A DNA stretch of 64,000 nt from JAQUOA01 sp037443785 (lineage in GTDB: Bacteria; Bacteroidota; Ignavibacteria; UBA10030; UBA8401), in NCBI GenBank assembly GCA_037443785.1, contig JBBINR010000005.1:62001-126000 (forward strand), in the 5' to 3' direction. This document shows positions 45,592 through 53,879 of this stretch, piece by piece; the first letter of the stretch is position 1; each line of letters begins with the position of its first letter. Below the pieces are notes generated by a model. The model worked only from the letters and a program-made list of their open reading frames with translations. It was not told where the DNA came from and did not search any database. Made by a program: the position numbers and the translations under genes.

Positions 45592-45621
45592 TTGACAACG
45601 CTGTATAATTCCGTATATTTG
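45592..45621 (+). promoter_or_regulatory. Strong promoter of the ATP-grasp/GNAT/KamA cluster
   Basis: TTGACA (45592-45597) and TATATT (45614-45619) are separated by 16 bases, a good sigma-70 pair. The same bases also read TTG-N19-TATATTTG, a perfect fit to the Bacteroidota -33/-7 form TTG-N19-TAnnTTTG. The start of transcription should lie near 45627. Confidence 0.65.
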
Positions 45622-45627
45622 TATCAG

Positions 45628-45643
45628 TAGTTAGCGCTAATTA
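45628..45643. promoter_or_regulatory. Palindrome at the predicted transcription start, possible operator
   Basis: TTAGCGCTAA (45631-45640) is a perfect 10-base palindrome, extendable to 16 bases (45628-45643) with one mismatched pair. It sits just downstream of the -10 element, where a repressor dimer would block initiation. No regulator gene is adjacent, so the binding protein is unknown. Confidence 0.4.
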
Positions 45644-45757
45644 TTTGTTCGTTGAAAGACAAATAAACCACTCTAAAAAAAAGTTAGAGGGCACAAAAAA
45701 ATTATTCACGACGAACGAAAGGAATCCAAAAATATTTTTTTTTGGAACTTCTCCTGA

Positions 45758-46828
45758 ATGGACGTAGCTTTAGTCTACAACGTGAAGAAGGAAGAAACTG
45801 AAATCGCTGAGAGCGACAGTCAACCTTCGAGTCTGACGCAGACAACTCACACACAAACGAAACTCTCTTCGAGCGTAGATGCATTTGCAGAGTGGGATAC
45901 AATAGATACAATCCACGCTGTTCGCGATGCTCTCTCTCTTCGCCATCCCGTCACATTAATCGAAGCTGACAACGAGTGTTTTGAAAAAATTTCAAAACTT
46001 CGCCCTGAAATCGTCTTTAACATCGCCGAAGGACACTTTGGCGTTTCTCGTGAAGCACAAATTCCTGCTATGCTTGAGATGTTGAACATTCCTTATACTG
46101 GTTCTGATCCGTTAACTCTCGGAATTTGTCTTGACAAGTCCCGTGCGAAAGAAATTCTTTCATACTATAACATCCCGACACCCAAATTCGCTGTTATCTC
46201 GTCCTTGGCTGAGCTTCAAATGCTTTCATTCCCAATTCCGGCAATGGTAAAACCTCTCTTTGAAGGTTCGAGCAAAGGAATTTTTAATTCTTCACTTGTT
46301 CAAACCCGCACAGAGTTGTTCAGTCAGATCGAAAACGTGCTTGTGAAGTATGAGCAGCCGGCTTTAATCGAAGAATTTTTACCCGGAAGAGAGTTTACGG
46401 TGGCAATGCTTGGGAATGGAGATGATCTCCGAGTATTTCCTGTCGTTGAAATCAAATTCGACTCTCTTCCGCAAGGAGTCAATCCGATTTATTCGTTCGA
46501 AGCAAAATGGATATGGGACCAATCCGATAATCCATTGGAAATTTTTGAATGTCCTGCAAAGATTGATTCATCAGTGCAAAAAGAGATAGAATTGGTCTGT
46601 AAGAGAGCCTATAATGTTTTGCGATGTAAAGATTGGTCTAGAATAGACGTGCGGTTGGATAAAAATGGCAGGGCTAATATCATTGAAATCAATCCTTTGC
46701 CTGGAATTTTGCCGAAAATTGAGGATAATTCGTGCTACCCGAAGGCTGCCAGAGCGGCAGGATTGAATTATCAAGAAATGCTTAATGCTGTATTGGATGC
46801 AGCTTTATTGCGTTATAAACTTATATAG
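45758..46828 (+). CDS. ATP-grasp ligase, D-Ala-D-Ala-ligase-like (first of pair)
   Basis: A 356-residue ATP-grasp enzyme whose core follows D-alanine--D-alanine ligase: GHFGVSREAQIPAMLEMLNI, PYTGSDPLTLGICLDKSRAK, the lid region with VKPLFEGSSKGIF, and the metal site IEINPLPGI. The N-terminus differs: after MDVALVYNV comes a 30-residue Ser/Thr/Gln-rich insertion absent from Ddl, so this is probably not the housekeeping Ddl. ATP-grasp ligases join a carboxylate to an amine through an acyl phosphate. One base separates its stop from the next, related ligase. With a GNAT and a lysine aminomutase downstream, an amino acid or peptide substrate is likely. Confidence 0.85.
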   Translation: MDVALVYNVKKEETEIAESDSQPSSLTQTTHTQTKLSSSVDAFAEWDTIDTIHAVRDALSLRHPVTLIEADNECFEKISKLRPEIVFNIAEGHFGVSREAQIPAMLEMLNIPYTGSDPLTLGICLDKSRAKEILSYYNIPTPKFAVISSLAELQMLSFPIPAMVKPLFEGSSKGIFNSSLVQTRTELFSQIENVLVKYEQPALIEEFLPGREFTVAMLGNGDDLRVFPVVEIKFDSLPQGVNPIYSFEAKWIWDQSDNPLEIFECPAKIDSSVQKEIELVCKRAYNVLRCKDWSRIDVRLDKNGRANIIEINPLPGILPKIEDNSCYPKAARAAGLNYQEMLNAVLDAALLRYKLI

Positions 46829-46829
46829 T

Positions 46830-47933
46830 ATGGCAAAACCGATACACGTTGCAATTATATATAACGAACCAACCGTTGAAACCGACGAAGGACGCGTTTT
46901 CGCTTCCGAAATTGGTTTGAATCACTCGGATCATGTCAGTTTAAAGACTGCCGCGCGACAAGATGGAAAGATAGACCTATCTGAAGTTGGAGTGATTGAA
47001 CAGAAGGAAGATATACAATCGGCTTTGCAATCACTTGGCTTTGAAACTTCGATGTTTAATATGTCCGATGACCTAGATAGGTTCTTGGCATACCTAAAGG
47101 CAATGCAGCCGGATATTATTTTTAATATGGTAGAATGTTTGGGCGACAGCGCAATTCATGAAATGCATGTTGCAGGGATTTATGAGTTGTTGAATTTTTC
47201 CTATACCGGTGCCGGCCCAATAACTCTCGGGACATGCCTCAACAAGGCTCGGACAAAAGAGATTCTCTCTTATAATGGAATTCCTACTGCGCGTTTCATG
47301 CTGGTAAAAGATGCAGATAAATTATCGCAAGATGATTTCACGCTTCGATATCCCATTATCGTGAAACCCAGTGCCGAAGATGCCAGCGTGGGAATAGAAA
47401 ATAATTCTATCGTTAACAATTTTGCCGATCTCAAAGCACGCATTACCTATGTGATCGAAAAGTTTGTTGAGCCGGCACTCGTGGAAGAATATATCGAAGG
47501 GCGGGAGTTGAATGTTGCAGTGCTCGGGAATAATCCTCCGGTTGTACTCCCGATTTCAGAAATAGATTTTTCCGGATTACCGAAAGATAAACCGAAAATT
47601 GTAACATACGATGCAAAATGGATGGAAGGAACCGATGAGTATGAAGGGACAAAAGGAATTTGTCCGACCGATCTTCCATTACACGTTGAAAATGAAGTAA
47701 AGGAAATCGCACTGCGTGCATACAAATTAATGGGATGCCGAGACTATGCACGCGTTGATATCAGATTAACCAAAGAGAATAAACCGTTTGTGTTGGAAGT
47801 GAATCCCAATCCCGATCTTTCCAACGATGCGGGTTTCTATCGTTCTGCAAAAACTTCCGGATTGTCGTACGCTGAAATGATTGGAAAAATTGTCGGGTTT
47901 GCCGTTGAACGACATCCCAAATTTGCAAAGTAA
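46830..47933 (+). CDS. ATP-grasp ligase, D-Ala-D-Ala-ligase-like (second of pair)
   Basis: Start taken at ATG 46830, giving 367 residues; the frame is open upstream only within the preceding gene. The core resembles its neighbour (IYELLNFSYTGAGPITLG, CLNKARTKEILSYNGIPT, KPSAEDASVGIENNS, metal site LEVNPNPDLS), so the two probably arose by duplication, but they differ too much to be redundant. VEEYIEGRELNVAVLG is the usual ATP-grasp strand pair. Two non-identical ligases in a row suggest two successive couplings, as in short peptide synthesis. Substrate specificity is unknown. Confidence 0.85.
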   Translation: MAKPIHVAIIYNEPTVETDEGRVFASEIGLNHSDHVSLKTAARQDGKIDLSEVGVIEQKEDIQSALQSLGFETSMFNMSDDLDRFLAYLKAMQPDIIFNMVECLGDSAIHEMHVAGIYELLNFSYTGAGPITLGTCLNKARTKEILSYNGIPTARFMLVKDADKLSQDDFTLRYPIIVKPSAEDASVGIENNSIVNNFADLKARITYVIEKFVEPALVEEYIEGRELNVAVLGNNPPVVLPISEIDFSGLPKDKPKIVTYDAKWMEGTDEYEGTKGICPTDLPLHVENEVKEIALRAYKLMGCRDYARVDIRLTKENKPFVLEVNPNPDLSNDAGFYRSAKTSGLSYAEMIGKIVGFAVERHPKFAK

Positions 47934-47953
47934 CGAAGAAGTGAGTCAGTTGA

Positions 47954-48424
47954 ATGGTTGTTCGTGCCACCGAGCGAAAGGATTTTGAACAGATTCGTTC
48001 GCTTGTTATTGCAACCGATGTCTTTACACAAGAAGAAATCGATATTGCAGTCGAACTGTTAGAGATTTATTTGAATGATCCGGCACAAAAAGATTATGAA
48101 ATGTTCTCGTGTGCCGAAGAAGATCGCGTGCACGGGTATATTTGTTTCGGACCGACACCGGCAACAACATCAACATACGATTTGTATTGGATTGCAGTTG
48201 ATCCGACAATACACGGAAAGGGAATTGGTTCTCAGTTGTTGTCGTTTACTGAGAGCTATTTGAAATCAAAAAGCGGCCGATTGTTGATTGCAGAAACATC
48301 ATCAACACCGAAGTATGATAAGACGCGGGCATTTTACGAACGAAAAGGATTTCAGAATCTCGCGCATATCAAAGAGTATTACAAACCGGATGATGATTTA
48401 ATCATCTACGGAAAATATCTATAA
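47954..48424 (+). CDS. GNAT family N-acetyltransferase
   Basis: A 156-residue GNAT protein with the acetyl-CoA loop HGKGIGSQLL near 91-100, preceded by DLYWIAVDPTI and followed by RAFYERKGF. It lies 20 bases after the second ATP-grasp gene and 19 before the lysine aminomutase gene. In methanogens and some bacteria a GNAT enzyme (AblB) acetylates beta-lysine made by a lysine 2,3-aminomutase (AblA) to give the compatible solute N-epsilon-acetyl-beta-lysine. This protein is shorter than AblB (about 270 residues), so it is at best a functional analogue. Confidence 0.82.
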   Translation: MVVRATERKDFEQIRSLVIATDVFTQEEIDIAVELLEIYLNDPAQKDYEMFSCAEEDRVHGYICFGPTPATTSTYDLYWIAVDPTIHGKGIGSQLLSFTESYLKSKSGRLLIAETSSTPKYDKTRAFYERKGFQNLAHIKEYYKPDDDLIIYGKYL

Positions 48425-48443
48425 CAATATAAGGTGCTATTTT

Positions 48444-49601
48444 ATGGAACTCTGGCAGGAAATGCTAAGAGCAAGCGTTGACAGCGGTAAAGACTTGGTA
48501 GACCGTTTTGGTTTTGAATCCGAACTTGCGGAAAAACTCAATACTCTCTTTCACACTCGTATTAACCCGTACTACTTAAGTCTCATCCGTTATCCGGGCG
48601 ATCCGATCTGGCTCCAATGCATTCCCGATGCAAAAGAACTGGAAGAAGATGGTCTGCCGGAAGATCCGCTCGCCGAAGATGCCCATAGTCCGGTTCCAAG
48701 TATCACCCATCGTTATCCTGATCGTGTTTTATTTTTGACGACAAGTCAATGCTCGATGTACTGCCGTTTTTGCACACGAAAGAGAAAAGTCGGCGATTCG
48801 GGCAAAATCAGCATGAAGTATATTCAATCCGGATTGGATTATATCGCGGCGCATCCGGAAATTCGCGACGTTATTCTTTCCGGTGGTGATCCGTTAATGT
48901 TGACTGATACAATGCTTGAGAAAGTTGTGGCAGGTCTTCGCGCAATTCCGCACGTTGAAATTATTCGCCTCGGAACAAAAATGCCGTGCGTTCTTCCGCA
49001 GCGTATTACCGAAAAATTAGTGAACATGCTGAAGAAGTATCATCCGATTTATGTGAACACGCATTTCAACCATCCGTGGGAAATTACCCCCGAATCAAAA
49101 CGCGCATGTGAAATGCTTGCTAATGCCGGAATTCCTGTCGGCAATCAAGCAGTGCTAATGAAAGGCGTCAATGACGATCCTGATGTCATGTTGGAATTAA
49201 TGCGCAAATTGTTGGCAATCCGTGTTCGTCCGTATTATTTGTATCAAGCGGATATTACGAAAGGAGCCAATCATTTCCGCACGCCTGTTAGTGTTGGTCT
49301 TGAAATTATGGACAAGCTTCGCGGACATACCTCCGGTCTTGCAATTCCGGCGTATGTTATTGATTCTCCCGGTGGCGGCGGAAAAATTCCCATCCTTCCG
49401 CAATATGTTCTCGGCCGCAACGGGAATAAGATTATCATGCGCAATTACAAGTATGAGATCTATGAATATCCCGACGTGGAAGAAGAAGAAAAGAAACAAG
49501 TCGATCCGCAGCAGATCGAAAAGAAATACCTGCGCAAACGAAAAAGTGTTCAGCGGAAGAAAACATACAAACCGGAGCAAGTCGAAGTTCCGGCAAAGTA
49601 A
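48444..49601 (+). CDS. kamA: Lysine 2,3-aminomutase family radical SAM enzyme
   Basis: A 385-residue KamA-type enzyme. The iron-sulphur motif is CSMYCRFC (Cys103, Cys107, Cys110). The PLP lysine is Lys314 in PGGGGK. The two aspartates that bind the substrate side-chain amine in Clostridium lysine 2,3-aminomutase (Asp293, Asp330) align with Asp270 (YQADITKG) and Asp307 (VIDSPGG), at the same spacing of 37, so lysine is the likely substrate and L-beta-lysine the product. It has a basic C-terminal tail (RKRKSVQRKK). An EpmB-like role in EF-P modification is possible, but no EpmA-like gene is near; the ligase/GNAT neighbours point to a small-molecule pathway. A terminator follows. Confidence 0.9.
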   Translation: MELWQEMLRASVDSGKDLVDRFGFESELAEKLNTLFHTRINPYYLSLIRYPGDPIWLQCIPDAKELEEDGLPEDPLAEDAHSPVPSITHRYPDRVLFLTTSQCSMYCRFCTRKRKVGDSGKISMKYIQSGLDYIAAHPEIRDVILSGGDPLMLTDTMLEKVVAGLRAIPHVEIIRLGTKMPCVLPQRITEKLVNMLKKYHPIYVNTHFNHPWEITPESKRACEMLANAGIPVGNQAVLMKGVNDDPDVMLELMRKLLAIRVRPYYLYQADITKGANHFRTPVSVGLEIMDKLRGHTSGLAIPAYVIDSPGGGGKIPILPQYVLGRNGNKIIMRNYKYEIYEYPDVEEEEKKQVDPQQIEKKYLRKRKSVQRKKTYKPEQVEVPAK

Positions 49602-49620
49602 TCAGAAAAGAATTACTTCA

Positions 49621-49650
49621 AAACGCGGACTGGTGTCCGCGTTTTTTATT
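49621..49650 (+). terminator. Rho-independent terminator after kamA
   Basis: AAACGCGGAC (49621-49630) pairs with GTCCGCGTTT (49635-49644) across a TGGT loop, followed by Ts. It bounds the four-gene ligase/aminomutase cluster. Confidence 0.9.
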
Positions 49651-49745
49651 TTAAAGAGCTCGTTGCATTACCTAAAAGAAGTCAATACCTTTATACATTG
49701 GGGTTGAGGGATTCACGATAAAAAACTCTGTCAATTTAAAACTTT

Positions 49746-50291
49746 ATGCCTAAATTCATTGCTGCTCTTGTTGGTTATTGTATTCTTCTTTACGTGTTAC
49801 TCCTTGCCTCCTTCACACTGTACGAACCAATCCGAAGCTTTGATCTGCCAAATCTTCTCTGGTTTACACATTTAATGTTGCTCTATATCCACGAGGCAGG
49901 GCATTTGCTTTTTAGAATCTTTGGACGAACTATCACGATCCTTGGCGGTTCATTGATGCAGGCGCTCGTTCCGTTTGTGTGGTATGTTATTGCTTTGCGT
50001 GATGGTTCAAAACTTTCAAATGTTGCGCTTGTCTTTGCCGGTATAAGTTTGATTGATGTGAGTATTTATGTAAAAGATGCCGGTATGCTCCTGCTTCCGC
50101 TTATCGGCGGCTTAAGTAAAGCGCATCACGACTGGCTGAATCTCTTTCATATCTGGGGCGGAATAGAATACAGTTATATGATCGGCGAGATCATATTTTG
50201 GTTTGGACTTCTTGTAGGAATTGTTGGTATTACTAATGGAGTGAGGATCGCAATAACAGATTTTCGAAATACACCAATCACCATCCGATGA
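49746..50291 (+). CDS. Polytopic membrane protein with HEAGH motif (putative M50-like peptidase)
   Basis: A 181-residue protein with about five hydrophobic helices. IHEAGHLLF at about residues 49-57 matches the HExxH zinc motif as seen in M50-type membrane proteases, inside a hydrophobic stretch. A later KAHHDWLNLF loop could supply a further metal ligand, but I do not see the NPDG-type second motif of classical site-2 proteases. It may be a small M50B-like protease or an inactive relative. It lies after the kamA terminator and is convergent with the next gene, 15 bases apart, so it stands alone. Confidence 0.65.
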   Translation: MPKFIAALVGYCILLYVLLLASFTLYEPIRSFDLPNLLWFTHLMLLYIHEAGHLLFRIFGRTITILGGSLMQALVPFVWYVIALRDGSKLSNVALVFAGISLIDVSIYVKDAGMLLLPLIGGLSKAHHDWLNLFHIWGGIEYSYMIGEIIFWFGLLVGIVGITNGVRIAITDFRNTPITIR

Positions 50292-50306
50292 GAGCAGTTG
50301 TGCCGC

Positions 50307-50948
50307 TCATTGAAATCCTTCTGCTTTGGCAACGCTAAATCCTTTTGCATAACACAGGTTTGTGATGATTGTGAATCCCCAGTGTATATGCCAGAAGGCA
50401 TTGAAATATTGCACACCCATTTGTAAAATGGCATTGCTAAATAAATGAATAAGAATCGTACCTGATGCGTTTAAAAGAATTCCCGTAGAAAACCAAAACA
50501 TTGGGATTGTTGTGATCGAAGGTTTTCTTCGAGCTAATTTAAAAAAAACTATTCCGGAAATAATAATGCAAAAGAAATTTGATAAAGGTAAAATTACATC
50601 ACTGAACTTTGCAGGGTCTTCAAAATATAATTTATAGATCAACCATATGACTACATAGCCCATGGTGATATATTGAATTGCCTCTTTGAGGGCTCGACTT
50701 TTTGTCCAGACATAAAAGATAAACATGATACAGGCAAATTCAATAACCAGATGGTAGTTCGAGATGAACTGGTTATAGATCCCTAAACGGCCCAAAATAA
50801 ATTCGAGAAAATCTGTCAACATGGTAAAAATACAAAACACGGAAAATATTTTCAATGAATAATCAAGCCGTTTCCATGCACGGATTCCGGCATACGCTGG
50901 TATGATATTAGAAACACCTGCAACATGTGCAAAAAAAGGAATTGTCAT
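50307..50948 (-). CDS. Polytopic membrane protein, unknown function
   Basis: A 213-residue protein with six or seven hydrophobic helices and short loops (first helix near PFFAHVAGVSNIIPAYAGI, last near HIHWGFTIITNLCYAKGF). I do not recognise a family; the layout recalls membrane sensory modules but no signalling domain is attached. Aromatic residues and a conserved-looking HIHWG stretch near the end may be functional. It is transcribed toward the HEAGH protein gene and away from dnaG. Confidence 0.6.
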   Translation of the reverse strand: MTIPFFAHVAGVSNIIPAYAGIRAWKRLDYSLKIFSVFCIFTMLTDFLEFILGRLGIYNQFISNYHLVIEFACIMFIFYVWTKSRALKEAIQYITMGYVVIWLIYKLYFEDPAKFSDVILPLSNFFCIIISGIVFFKLARRKPSITTIPMFWFSTGILLNASGTILIHLFSNAILQMGVQYFNAFWHIHWGFTIITNLCYAKGFSVAKAEGFQ

Positions 50949-51200
50949 TGCTTGTTAATTTGGTTGTATCTTTTGCGGAAGAATCTGCGTAAAGGAAGTT
51001 TGTAACGAAGAGATTTGTTCCATCGATTTCCGCCGGTAAAAAATGAAACGAATTGAAACGTGAATGCAATGCTGTATCAATATAAAAAAAAAATGCTCAA
51101 AAAAACATTTCAATTGTATTTATATGATGATCCCAAACAGAAATGATTTCGTGGCCGAGCTGTCGTTGTTTCGTCATGCAATTTTTTTTACATTCCTTTT
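50949..51200. other. Divergent gap upstream of dnaG
   Basis: A 252-base AT-rich stretch between divergent genes. It must hold promoters for both, but I see no convincing consensus pair, no RNA gene and no frame with coding character. Confidence 0.5.
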
Positions 51201-53060
51201 ATGAAAATACCGCAAGAAACAATTGATCAAATTCGCGGTGCAACCGATATTGTTGAGTTTATTGGTTCATTTGTGCGTTTAAAGAAACGAGGGAAGGATT
51301 ATCTCGGACTTTGTCCATTTCATAGCGAAAAAACTCCATCGTTTACCGTAAGCCCGTCCAAACAACTTTTTTACTGTTTTGGCTGTCATCGCGGCGGCGA
51401 TGTTGTAAAATTTGTGATGGAATATGATAAAGCTGGTTACATAGAGGCACTTGAAACATTAGCTGACCGTGCCGGAATTGCTGTTACCCGAACGGAAGAA
51501 GCGTACGATTCAGCAAATGAAATTGAAAAGTTATACAACGTCATGTCATTTGCGGCGCGGACATTTTACCACAATCTTACAAAGACGACGGAAGGAGAAT
51601 TTGCGCTCGACTATTTTCGGAAGCGTGGTTTTACAAGTCAAACGCTGACAACATTTGGACTCGGGTACTCTCTTCGCGGCTGGGAATCGTTGTTAAAAAA
51701 AGGTGAAGATGAGGGGATTGTTCCGGACTATCTTGAAAAAGTCGGATTGGTAAGGCGCCGCGATGATGGCTCATTTTATGATACATTTCGTGGGCGGGCG
51801 ATGTTCCCAATTTTCAATGCCACAGGAAGAGTGATTGCGTTCGGTGCGCGCAAGTTGTACGATGACGATACGCTTGGCAAGTATATCAATTCATCCGAAA
51901 CGCCTGTTTATCATAAAAGCAAAGTGTTGTATGGATTATCGCAGGCAAAAGATTCAATTCGTGAAAGAAATTTTGTCGTATTGGTAGAAGGATATGCCGA
52001 TCTTATTTCTGTTTCTCAATCCGGGACAAAGAACATCGTAGCGTCGAGCGGTACCGCATTGACGACAGAACAAGTACAACTCATCTCCCGCTACACCAAC
52101 AATATTACCCTCGTGTACGATGCGGATTCTGCAGGAGCGACTGCAATGATGCGTGGTGTTGACGTCATTCTTGAAGGAGGATTGGATGTTCGGATTGTGC
52201 GTCTTCCGGAGGGGGAAGATCCGGATTCGTTTGTGCAGAAAAATGGAGGAGAAGCGTTTGAAGAATTGCTAAAGAAAGCAATCACATTTATCGATTATAA
52301 AGCCAATGAATTTCAACGAACAGGAAAATTTGAATCCCCCGAAGGAAAAGCGGAAGCCGTACGGGTTTTGGTACAAACAATTGCCAAAATAAAAGATCCG
52401 TTGAAGCGGTCATTTTTTATTAAAGATGTTGCCGATAAATATGGATTATATGAATCTACATTATACGGTGAATTAGAAAAAGTAACTCGCCGTGTCCCTG
52501 AAAAATTTACCGCAACAGTACCGACAGAATCCGATCGTGAACAATTGGGTGGACAACCCGCCCCTGTTCCCAGCGATTTGCCAATTGAAGAGCGCGATAT
52601 CTTCTCCGCTGTTTTTGAAGATCCGAAAGAAATTATTCCGTTTGTATTTAGAGATGTCTCGCCAGATGATTTTTCACATCCGTCGTCCAAAAAGATTGCG
52701 CATGTATTGCTAAGTTATTTCGACGAACATGGGGCTCTTGAAGTTAACGATCTGCTCGACCTTATTTCTGATGAAAGTACAAAAACAATTATCGCTAATA
52801 TCGCATTCAATCGCTACCAGCTAAGTGATCGATGGAACAGCATCGGAAGCCGCATGAGCGATTCCCGATTATATGAAATTGCACTTGGTGCAATCAAGAC
52901 AATGAAAAAGAAAAAGTTTGAACAGGAATTGAACCAAAATCGGTTACAGATGAAGAACGCATCGGTGAATGATCAGGATACGATGCCGTTTTTAAAACGC
53001 CAGCAGGAAATTTTGGCGAAGTTGAAGGAAGTTGACGGATTGAAATTGATGAAGGGATAA
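51201..53060 (+). CDS. dnaG: DNA primase
   Basis: DnaG (619 residues) makes RNA primers at the replication fork. The N-terminal zinc ribbon is intact: CPFHSEKTPSF (Cys40, His43) and FYCFGCHRGGD (Cys61, Cys64). The TOPRIM core shows VEGYADLIS and YDADSAGATAM with the metal-binding acidic residues. The C-terminal helicase-binding domain is present (about 460-619). The usual neighbours rpsU and rpoD are absent. It is followed after 17 bases by a phosphoesterase gene. Confidence 0.97.
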   Translation: MKIPQETIDQIRGATDIVEFIGSFVRLKKRGKDYLGLCPFHSEKTPSFTVSPSKQLFYCFGCHRGGDVVKFVMEYDKAGYIEALETLADRAGIAVTRTEEAYDSANEIEKLYNVMSFAARTFYHNLTKTTEGEFALDYFRKRGFTSQTLTTFGLGYSLRGWESLLKKGEDEGIVPDYLEKVGLVRRRDDGSFYDTFRGRAMFPIFNATGRVIAFGARKLYDDDTLGKYINSSETPVYHKSKVLYGLSQAKDSIRERNFVVLVEGYADLISVSQSGTKNIVASSGTALTTEQVQLISRYTNNITLVYDADSAGATAMMRGVDVILEGGLDVRIVRLPEGEDPDSFVQKNGGEAFEELLKKAITFIDYKANEFQRTGKFESPEGKAEAVRVLVQTIAKIKDPLKRSFFIKDVADKYGLYESTLYGELEKVTRRVPEKFTATVPTESDREQLGGQPAPVPSDLPIEERDIFSAVFEDPKEIIPFVFRDVSPDDFSHPSSKKIAHVLLSYFDEHGALEVNDLLDLISDESTKTIIANIAFNRYQLSDRWNSIGSRMSDSRLYEIALGAIKTMKKKKFEQELNQNRLQMKNASVNDQDTMPFLKRQQEILAKLKEVDGLKLMKG

Positions 53061-53077
53061 ACATCGCTGCTGAACGT

Positions 53078-53821
53078 ATGAGAAAAATCGCAATTATTTC
53101 AGATATCCATGGAAATTTTCCAGCCCTCCAAGAAATTGTTGCTGATATCCAAAGGAGAAATATCGATACGGTCGTCAACCTTGGCGATCACATCTCAGGA
53201 CCATTGTGGCCCAAAGAAACGATTCAATTTTTGATGGGACAACCTTGGATTCATATTTCGGGAAATCATGATCGACAGCTTGTCTCCGTACATCCTGCAA
53301 AGCATGGCGAATCTGACCGATATGCATATCAATTTTTAACTGATGAAGAAAAACAATGGCTGGCTGCATTACCGAAAACCATAAATCTTGAAAATGAATT
53401 TTTTTTATTTCACGGGACTCCTTCAAGTGATTCAACATATCTTTTGGAAACCATTGAACGCAGAAGAACACGGCTGGCAGATCAAAGAGAAATTGATGAA
53501 CGGCTTAAAGGTGAAACAGCTTCGTTGATGTTTTGCGGGCACACGCATATTCCACGAATTGTTACAACGAAAAATAATTTTGCAATCATTAATCCGGGAA
53601 GTGTTGGTTTGCAAGCATACGATGATACTGTCCCTGAATTTCATATTGTTGAAACCGGCTCGCCTCATACTCGCTATGCGGTGATTGAATTTCTGAATGA
53701 TACTTGGCGAGCTGAACAGATTGCTCTTGTGTACGATCATCGTAAAGCAGCAGAACAAGCGCGAAAAAATAATCGTAAGGACTGGGAGATTGCATTGAGG
53801 ACCGGAAGAATGAATGAATAG
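53078..53821 (+). CDS. Calcineurin-like metallophosphoesterase (YfcE/MJ0936-type)
   Basis: A 247-residue phosphoesterase with the full motif set: SDIHGNFPAL, NLGDHISG, SGNHDRQ, FLFHGTP and GHTHIPRI, so two metals should be bound. Family members hydrolyse phosphodiesters such as bis-pNPP in vitro; natural substrates are mostly unknown. It follows dnaG closely but no functional link is known. A two-way terminator follows. Confidence 0.85.
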   Translation: MRKIAIISDIHGNFPALQEIVADIQRRNIDTVVNLGDHISGPLWPKETIQFLMGQPWIHISGNHDRQLVSVHPAKHGESDRYAYQFLTDEEKQWLAALPKTINLENEFFLFHGTPSSDSTYLLETIERRRTRLADQREIDERLKGETASLMFCGHTHIPRIVTTKNNFAIINPGSVGLQAYDDTVPEFHIVETGSPHTRYAVIEFLNDTWRAEQIALVYDHRKAAEQARKNNRKDWEIALRTGRMNE

Positions 53822-53866
53822 TGAAAAAACAAAAAACCCGGATTCATCACCCGGGTTTTGTTTCAC
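53821..53866. terminator. Bidirectional terminator between phosphoesterase gene and icd
   Basis: AAAACCCGG (53833-53841) pairs with CCGGGTTTT (53851-53859), and outer GTGAAA/TTTCAC arms (53821-53826, 53861-53866) lengthen the hairpin. T-runs follow on both strands, fitting its place between convergent genes. Confidence 0.9.
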
Positions 53867-53879
53867 CACACTAAAGATT

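Larger units (their letters stand above)
45501..45757 (+). other. Regulatory leader of the ATP-grasp/KamA cluster
   Basis: This 257-base gap holds the promoter and palindrome listed separately. Downstream of them a small hairpin, CTCTAA pairing with TTAGAG (about 45673-45688), and long A-runs lie in a leader of about 130 bases. No riboswitch class that I know (including the lysine riboswitch) fits. There is no convincing ribosome-binding site before ATG 45758. Confidence 0.45.

Noticed and set aside
45670..45692. Small CTCTAA/TTAGAG hairpin in the leader of the ATP-grasp cluster as terminator or riboswitch
   Set aside because: Six base pairs with an A-rich loop and no T-run; too weak for an attenuator call and no riboswitch core is present.
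45758..47933. Reading the ATP-grasp pair as duplicate housekeeping D-Ala-D-Ala ligases
   Set aside because: Both depart from Ddl at the N-terminus, the first has a 30-residue insertion, and the neighbours are an aminomutase and a GNAT, not mur genes.
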